Assembly: GCA_025766275.1 (NCBI GenBank)
Contig: JAFKAC010000055.1
Span: 1-64,000, forward strand
DNA length: 64,000 bases
Direction of reading: 5' to 3'
Source of the DNA: Lactarius indigo
Taxonomy: Eukaryota > Basidiomycota > Agaricomycetes > Russulales > Russulaceae
The first letter of the stretch is position 1, and every line of letters begins with the position of its first letter. Under the pieces are notes generated by a model, which saw only the letters and a list, made by a program, of their open reading frames with translations, did not search any database and was not told the origin of the DNA. Below are positions 56,992 to 64,000 of the stretch, piece by piece. The position numbers and the translations under genes are program-made.

Positions 56992-59062
56992 TTACTTGCC
57001 CTTGCCGTAGTCCCAAACGTATTTCTGAAACCAATTCTTTTTCTTCCCCTGAATCGGAGCTGAATCTTTGACGGGAACAGCTTCGCTTTCAGCTTGCCGC
57101 GGTCCTGCCAGTGGGTTGGAGGCTGGAACTTTGGTGGTCACAGTCACGGAGGCAAGGATACTTGTGCAGTTTTCGACCTGGCTACCTCCATCGTGAAATC
57201 TTAAGGAGGGTGCTGGGTCTTTGGTCGTGGGAATGAGAGCTATGCTGGGAGGGGGCGAGAATACACCGCCCGCGGTGCTCATACTTGAAAAAATTAGCGT
57301 TGCTGTTGTCGAAGTGGTTCTTTGCGATGGATTTTCTGGCTTCTGAAGTACGACGTCTGGTGAGCGACTTGGTTCAGGAAGCGGTGGACCCCGAGAGATT
57401 GGTATGGGTTCTTCTGGAAAAAGTGGTACTTCCACTGATGGCTTCCAAGGAACTGGCGGAGCGAAGGGGGGTAGTACCACGGTCTGAGGGGTCTGAAGGA
57501 CTGGCGAGTATGTGGACCGTGCTGTTTCGAAACTTGCAACGGACAGCGGCCCAGGAAAGGGCTCTGGGATCTGTAGTGCTGTAAGTTCGGGAAGCGTTGT
57601 TGCGCCAGATAATGCGCCCGTTGACCCCGCTTGCGTCATCGAGAAAGACTGGGCTTGTAAACCGGGAGTGGGTGTTGTAGGAGAGGACAGAACCTGCGCT
57701 CGGGTTAGCATGGAGAGGGGTGCGGGGGATATACGGCTTACCCAATCATCTTGAGACCCGGGAGGCGAAGGCTTGGTACTGATGCGTATACTGATGTTGG
57801 GGGAATTCAACGCATTGCGGACTAATTGTCTCCAATCTTCAAACGTCCTTCCTCTTACATTGTCCGTGACAAGGGGCGGAAGGTTGCTAGGATTCGCTGG
57901 GCTGACTGTCGATCTCATCGCTGGAGTAGACTCCTCGCGATGCCATAAGTTGGGTGTGCCCTGGATGTCTTTTGCGACGATGCCTTCTCCCTCTAGTCTT
58001 CCACCGATCTCTAACGGGACGTCATATCGCGTCAGAATCGGGAATAGATGCAGAAGAAACAATGCGCGGACCCTTGAAAATAATAGCCGCATCCGGCAGC
58101 CAGAAATTGCCAAATGCCCGTTTCCCTTTGTCCGTTTCGAGAAATACACGGCTTCGCTCATCAGTAAGAACCCGGATCCCATCATTTGCATCCCAGAAAT
58201 GTTCGATCGGGTCGGTTGTGAAGCAGTCGGTATACGCGCTCCCGAAACTAGGGAGACCCCTGTAGAAGTGAGGGTTTTGCTTGAGGGTGATGCGTTGCTT
58301 GTCCTTGAGTCGCCTGAAGTTCCAAAGGACTTCTTCAACATTTGTTTTTTCACAAAGCACTTCTGTTACACCCATCAGATTACGAGGAATAGCGTATGGT
58401 GAGTCGACGCTCACGTTTAACGACTTCGGGATCTTTGTCAGGAAGGAAACCAGAGAGGAGGAACTGGACCACTTTCGTTGGTGCTTTGACCGGCTCAGGC
58501 TGGGACCGGTGTCGGTACAAGTTTAACAAAGCGAGAGTGACCTCACCTTATCTTTGAACCTCTGTTTCAGCCTATCTAAGATGTTTGATGAAGATTCATT
58601 ATCAGTTTCTTTTGCGGATTTCATTCTTTCTGCGACTGATGGCAATTTAGTGACGTCTTGTCTCCTACGTCAATGTGAGGATCAGTAACCAAACCTCAAA
58701 CAAGATGATTGGGCTACTTTCTATGATATTTCTGCTCATAAGCACTCAGCGCGATGATAGTACCCTCGAATTTCTTGTCCGTTCTCTCAGATGTCTTGTT
58801 CTTTGTGTCTGCGGCTGAACTCAGCGCGTCGTCAGCGACTTCTAAAACTCTTTCGAGGAATTTAGAAAAAGTAATAGTTTAACACATTCTAGGGTAATCA
58901 CCTTTTTAGATGTGCATCCTGGCGGACACTTCTCTCTCCGACTTGGACAAAAACTCGGCAAATGGAAACTAGTTCCGTTGCCTGTTTTCGATAAGCCCTG
59001 CCAATGTTCTTCATATACTTGATAAATGAAAGTTGGTCGAAGCGATTATTGTTGGGGGACAT
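56992..59062 (-). CDS. Hypothetical protein, six exons, 601 residues
   Basis: Minus-strand exons 59062-58902, 58849-58718, 58664-58547, 58499-58415, 58362-58072 and 58010-56992 sum to 1806 nt with no stop. Every intron is 40-60 nt and GT-AG. The N-terminal part is helical and charged (YMKNIGRAYRKQATEL, KRVLEVADDALSSAAD). A middle region has FLLSGFLPDKDPEVVKQ, CEKTNVEEVLWNFRRLKDK and IEHFWDANDGIRVLTDERS. The C-terminal third is Pro/Ser-rich and disordered, ending in KKKNWFQKYVWDYGKGK. No domain is recognised. It lies tail-to-tail with the gag-like gene and inside the sequence that separates P450 gene 2 from its upstream block. Confidence 0.75.
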
Positions 59063-60745
59063 TACAGCAATAAGAACAGATATTCGAGAAATGCAAGTAG
59101 CAGTACTGGGGAGATGGGTTCGAGGATGGGTGCGTCGCCATAGTCAATAAGTAGGGTGTCCCAGGGAGTAGCAACGTTGTACACGTGCTCCAAAAGAAAA
59201 CACAGTGTTTTGCATGGATTTTCTTGCCGCCGTCTGGCGTGGTCCTGTTAGCTCGGCTATTTCCGATACCTGTCGCCTCAGCGTGTGGCAAGTATCCTGG
59301 AACGTTGCCTGTAGGGATTTCATTTCACCGCCGGAACTGCTGCTCGCGCTTCTTCATGAAGAGTACCTGGTTCGTTCCACTATCGAGCTGAGATGGCTAC
59401 GTGGCCCGATGGCGTTTCAAACTGTATTACACTGCAAACGAGTCAACCTATTATGTATTTTCATGCCCCACTGCCCTGGCCGTCAAACAGCCGTGAGTAG
59501 CTCACATAGTATGTGGGCAGGAATGGGTGTTTAGGTGCGCTGTTACCTTCAAATAACTCATATGCCGTCCACGCCTTATCATGTGGCACTCAGCGAAACA
59601 TCAGATTAGCTCAAAATAATCCTAACGAAGGTTCATTTGAGCAAGTACTATCGTCTCACAGAGCCTAACAATATTCTTTGTGTTCTTGGAGAAAAACTTG
59701 GAGGAACCCTTGAGCAGCTTCGAGGCGTTGAAGCTGCGCCCCATGGGTCACGGGAATTGGTAGTGGTCTCAATAATTGGGGCGAAAATGAAGCAACGCCG
59801 TGGAACAGGCGGTAGTAGGAACATTGTTGGTTTGGGCTGTACGAGCTGAGATTGAACGTCGCCCTCAATAAACGACGCTGTGTGGTCAATTGAGGTTGCC
59901 GTCTGGTGTGTTAATGACGTCATTCAATTACAAGTCGTGAGTTGATTGATTGACCACCATTGAAGAAAGAAGGAATGTGACGGGAAAGGCAATCACAATA
60001 TCAATGTGTCGCCACGGCCGGTGATTGGGGGTCTCTCATAATTACTAGTTGTGAAGGGCACGAAGAACTTCGAGTCACAAGCCCACTCATCCGCTGCTCC
60101 ACATAAATAAAACACATGGATATGTGCCCACCGATACTAATACTCTGATCCACGGCGCAGCAGGGAGCACGTACCTGTAAGAAAGAGGATAGAGGCAAGA
60201 CTTTTAAGTTGGCTCTCAAGTCGAAATCAGGCGCTGACGGGAAACAAGGTGGAATACAGTACATGCAAGAGCATATTGTCTATCCAGTGGGGAGGTGCTA
60301 TCTTGGTCAGAGGCTGTGGTTTAGGGTACTCAAAGCGAAACAACCAGCCCACATTTCCAGCCACCAGGAGGGATGGAGTGTTTGGAGATGCATCGTGTAT
60401 TTGTCTTCAAGTGGCCTATGTCCTCTGGACCATAAAGATCGACTCCAAGCTCATGTTGCGGCGCTTGATTAACTTGATTCCTCGACCTGGTGACGGGCAG
60501 CGATCTTTATACGCGGACCGAACCCGAAAAGTGTATACCCTCAGGTTGAGAGCCTCAGCGCTTACTTAAGTTCACCTTCATTCAACGACGCGGCGGTTCA
60601 GAATGTTCTGATAAGGTGACGGAAGTAATTAGCGCCCACAGAGGCTTTTCCGCATTGTATGTGCATGGCCCCACTCCCTCGAGCGAGGTCATGGGGACAA
60701 ATAATTGGTCGGAGTGTCGATTTAACATTACAGCGGGTTTCATAC
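59063..60745. other. Unassigned stretch
   Basis: No gene is supported. Several frames of 60-110 codons occur on both strands, none with recognisable motifs or clear splice structure. The first 150 bp or so are presumably the promoter and 5' UTR of the 601-residue gene. Confidence 0.4.
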
Positions 60746-62320
60746 AGCGCTTTTCATAACACTTGCCGATTCATTTAGGAGCACACAGCCGGACATCCAA
60801 ACTCAAGAGCGGGGTTCATAATTCAGTAGAGTGGGAAATTCTCGAGAAATTGAGCTATCATACATAATTGGGGGTTATTGAATAGATGTCTCGGAAAAAT
60901 AGGGTTATTGAATAGTTATCTACGCTACTAGTTCGGCATTGTGCAACTGGCAAGTCTGCATCCCTGAGGGTCCTTCCGTCATCCCTTGCAATCCCTTCAA
61001 CAATGGTCTGCCGACTCCAATGACATGAAGGAGTTGGCTTTATTGTGTCCTTGCATGGGCTGCGTGACTCAGAAATTGCCAATATCATCGCTGGATCAGT
61101 ATTTGTCATTCTTGAGTCCACCCATACATTGAAGGGAACCAAGTCAACGACCTCCTTACAACCTCACGACATGTCTGTCCCTCCCTCACCACAGACCCGC
61201 CAGGACATTACCATCCGGCGTGCGAGCCCCTTCACCGGAGGAAAAACGTGAGTTTTACTCTTTGTAGTGCTACAACGTACTGACCTCGATGGCAGGCTTT
61301 CACCGCCACACAGCCACCACGGCAATACGCTGCACAACCACAGCTGTCCGCTGACTCTATGTCCTTTGATGCTATTGCCCCGTCAACAACCACCTCCGCT
61401 GACTGTCCTGAGCGGAGTCGTAACGCAAAGCCACAAGTCAGACACCATGCAAAACGAATGGTAGGCCTACATCAGACAAGTAAGCTACCTTGGACCCGCC
61501 GCAAACTTGACCTCCAACTCATGTCTCTTTGTGCAGCGGCCCTGCCATATCGGAGTGCTTTTCATGACCAATTCTACTCCCAGCTATCCAGCACTGCCCT
61601 TCGGCAACTTTGTCTCAGTTCAATACTGTCGATCCCAAGCACGGCATGTTCTCCGATCTGTCCACATTACTCGACCTTGACTCTTTCGGACACCAGCTCT
61701 CCCCGGCCCTTTTCACAGACGTCTACATGGTCAATCAGTCCAACGACGGGCCCTATCAACCACGCGTTGGAATATCTCCCCATATTCTCTCCAGCCCCTT
61801 TCAAGTGCCATCCTCCACCATATTCAGTGGACCCCCCCGTCTGCGCTGTACCAGCCACACAACATGGCGCGGGTCCTGTCAGGGAGAAATACGTGTACCA
61901 TCATTGCAGCCACCGTGAGTAAAACCTTTATTCCTTTTTTTCTAGATTCTCAATGTTTCTTTCTAGGGTCTGCGCGGAAGCACAACCTCCCTCCACTCGA
62001 CCGTCTCTGCGGACTACCCATTGCGACCTCAACAGGCAGCGCATGTCACAGAATGTCGACAAAGTGTTTTTTTCCCTATCCTGTCCCCATCAGAATTGAC
62101 ATTGCTCACACTAGACTAAGTCCCTACTAGACCAAATGTCGGTTTTTTTAATGGTTTCCAAAACCAACAAGTATAATAGGATATATAATTTCATTTCTTA
62201 CTGTAATTAAGATGATTGTTTTTTGTGGGAAAGAAATTCGGCATGATCACCGAGATGCCCATTCAACCCCCGCCTGTGTGTGTAATGTTGTAAAAATCGG
62301 CAAGTGTTATGAAAAGCGCT
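60746..62320. mobile_element. Possible inverted-repeat DNA element (about 1.6 kb)
   Basis: A 26 bp stretch starting AGCGCTTTTCATAACACTT at 60746 occurs in perfect reverse complement at 62295-62320. The flanks would allow a TA duplication, but the base between differs, so the ends are uncertain. Between them are plus-strand frames (61171-61248, then 61255-61922) with Pro/Ser-rich composition and possible 45-nt introns, but no transposase motif. It may be a non-autonomous element carrying unrelated sequence. Confidence 0.5.
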
Positions 62321-62784
62321 ATAATGATAGATACCTCCAAGATAAAGACCCTTAAATCGTTATAATGTGATTATAAACGGATTGTAATTACATTATAGTC
62401 ATTAAGTACCATTTATAATAATCCCCCCTTTTTCGGACAAGATGGGAATGCCTGTCTCGCTGTGCATTACGACTCACGCGTTTTTAAGTGCCCAAACCCG
62501 CAAGTTCCTTTTTGGAACCGTTCCAGTGCCTGCGATCTACAGGCTATAATCTACAGACCGCAAAGGGAAACTAGAGGCGGACTGTTAAAGGTCAGTGGTT
62601 CTAGCCTTCTAGGATTAGTTCCGTAACTAACAAACACAGTTATAGCCGGACAATATTTTGACTTGTTTCTTGGATAGGCAAAAAGAGAAGAAGTTTTGCC
62701 AATTTGAGAACTCGTTTTCCGAGAAAAGTCCCCAAATTATAAGGGTGGGTCCTTATCTCCGCCGGGTCTCAACCTTTTCGAGGC
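62321..62784. promoter_or_regulatory. A/T-rich region and promoter of P450 gene 2
   Basis: About 130 bp of A/T-rich sequence with repeated TTATAAT-like motifs (62320-62430), then unremarkable sequence up to the TATAAG at 62738-62743, 42 bp before the start codon. Little similarity to the upstream region of P450 gene 1 is visible, which agrees with an insertion or replacement here. Confidence 0.4.
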
Positions 62785-64000
62785 ATGTCTACTACTCTCA
62801 ATGATAGCCCGTCCTTTTGGGGAGTCCTTAACATTTCACAGCAGCACCTGATCCTCACAGTTTGGACCGTAATCGGCTTCGCTATTTTCTTGACAGCACG
62901 TTATTTCCAAAGCCCATGGCGGAAGCTTCCACCGGGACCACGAGGTCTTCCTCTCCTTGGCAACATCCTTCAGTTGCGTGGCCCGCAATGGCTTACATTC
63001 GTGAAGTGGAAGCAAGAATTTGGTCGGTCACGTTTTGCCTTCCGACGCTGCGTGAAAGGTCTCTAATTTTCATGTTTAGGTGACATTTTCTACTTAAATG
63101 CGGCAGGACAACCTATCGTCGTTCTCAACACACAGAAGGCCGCAGCAGATCTGTTGGATCGCCGTGCCGCGAATTACTCTGACCGTCCGCGCAGCATCGT
63201 CGCTGGGGAAATTCTCTGTGGTGGCTTAGCCATCGGGTTTCAGAATTACGGGCCATTGTGTGCATTCTTTATCATTGTCGACTTTTTCCTGACGCCCGCA
63301 TAGGTGGCGTAGAATGCGCAAAGCTATCCATGAAGGTCTCAGCAAATCTGCCGCCGACTCCTTCAAGGCTGCACAACTTAATGAGGCCATTCAATTTACC
63401 TCAGGACTCCTTGCCAGTGCTCGACCCGCGACGTGCCAGTGGGACAATCACATTCGCCGAATGACCGCATCTATGATCATGTCGGTCGCATTCGATGCCC
63501 CACCGATAGTCTCCGAGCTAGATCCTGGGGTCAAGGCCATCAACGACTTCTCCGCACGTATGACGCGAGCAGCTCTTCCCGGTGCACACTTAGTGGAGTT
63601 CTTTCCGTGGATGGTACATATTCCAAGCAGGTGGTGTATTTCTTGGATGAGGCCAAGAACGTATTTTTAATTCTGTCGTAGATTCGCCAAATGGAAGCGC
63701 GACGCAGAGTATTGGCACGAGAAAGATTCTCAGATGTTTATGGATCGATTCAACGGCGTTGGCGAAAAGCTGGTCCGTTCCGATTCTCATACCGCCGACA
63801 TCATATCTGAGTCTATGTTAGTCGAAAAATATAGACCGCCCAAGTCTCGTAGGGACTTGGATTAAGGATGCCGACCGGTATGGGCTGTCTGAACGCGAGA
63901 CTGCTTGGCTCGCTGGGATGACATAGTACGTGCATGTACACTCTCTCCGAGATTAGCTCTTTGTCACTCATCGTGAGTACTAGCGCAGCAGGTTCGGACA
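62785..64000 (+). CDS. Cytochrome P450, gene 2 (cut by window end)
   Basis: Exons 62785-63022, 63080-63257, 63304-63630, 63682-63772, 63822-63925 and 63984 onward match gene 1 in position and phase. The N-terminal anchor, the KLPPGPRGLPLLGN hinge, the RRMRKAIHEGLSKS region and the start of the I-helix are present; the heme loop lies beyond the window. The start is at MSTTLNDSPS. The 49-nt interval 63773-63821 must be removed to keep the frame, as in gene 1. Exon 3 is ten codons longer than in gene 1. Likely a recent tandem paralogue with the same type of activity. Confidence 0.85.

Noticed and set aside
61171..61922. A spliced gene inside the inverted-repeat element
   Set aside because: Possible introns exist, but no combination I tried gives a continuous frame through the most protein-like segment (61610-61918); listed only as content of the element.
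1..64000. CRISPR array
   Set aside because: The only regular short repeats are the decamers in the foldback element and the 237 bp array; neither has unique spacers, and the sequence is eukaryotic.

Overview
The window is from a filamentous basidiomycete, most likely an Agaricomycete and possibly a polypore. The evidence is many 45-60 nt GT-AG introns, two Plavaka-type DNA transposons, DUF6532 proteins, UstYa-like DUF3328 proteins with the HQLRCL motif, and a P450 pair with the N-terminal proline-rich anchor. There is no bacterial gene organisation, and I recognise no rRNA, CRISPR array or secure tRNA.

Layout. From 0.3 to 49 kb there is an amplified gene cluster. Its repeating module is a multi-span membrane protein gene on the minus strand, a conserved spacer (called S1, S2 and S3 here), a UstYa-like DUF3328 gene on the plus strand, and a conserved downstream block (S4). 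Three membrane-protein copies are intact when spliced (1636-3069, 11662-13102, 44477-45862), one is split by a transposon (33373-41991) and one is a fragment (13.7 kb). One UstYa-like copy is intact (47214-47805); the others are truncated or interrupted. From 49 to 64 kb there is a second duplicated locus with two cytochrome P450 genes, one complete and one cut by the window edge. Their shared upstream block is separated from the second P450 by about 8 kb. That 8 kb holds a gag-like gene, an unrecognised six-exon gene and a possible inverted-repeat element.

Mobile elements have broken the cluster repeatedly. A 3.6 kb CACTA-like foldback element (4376-8014), almost entirely a giant palindrome, sits in one UstYa-like copy. 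A truncated LINE plus about 17 kb of nested material sits in another; this block includes a decayed Cch1 calcium-channel fragment, a Plavaka element and chimeric ABC-transporter remnants. A 7.2 kb Plavaka element with 35 bp inverted repeats lies inside a membrane-protein exon. For the foldback and the second Plavaka element, paralogous copies in the same window supply the empty site, so target duplications can be read off directly.

Best candidate for something new: both Plavaka elements carry a transposase and a DUF6532-type gene head to head. The two elements are clearly diverged, so the pair looks like a conserved two-gene transposon rather than chance neighbours. The amplified membrane-protein plus UstYa-like module is the second candidate; its function is unknown to me.
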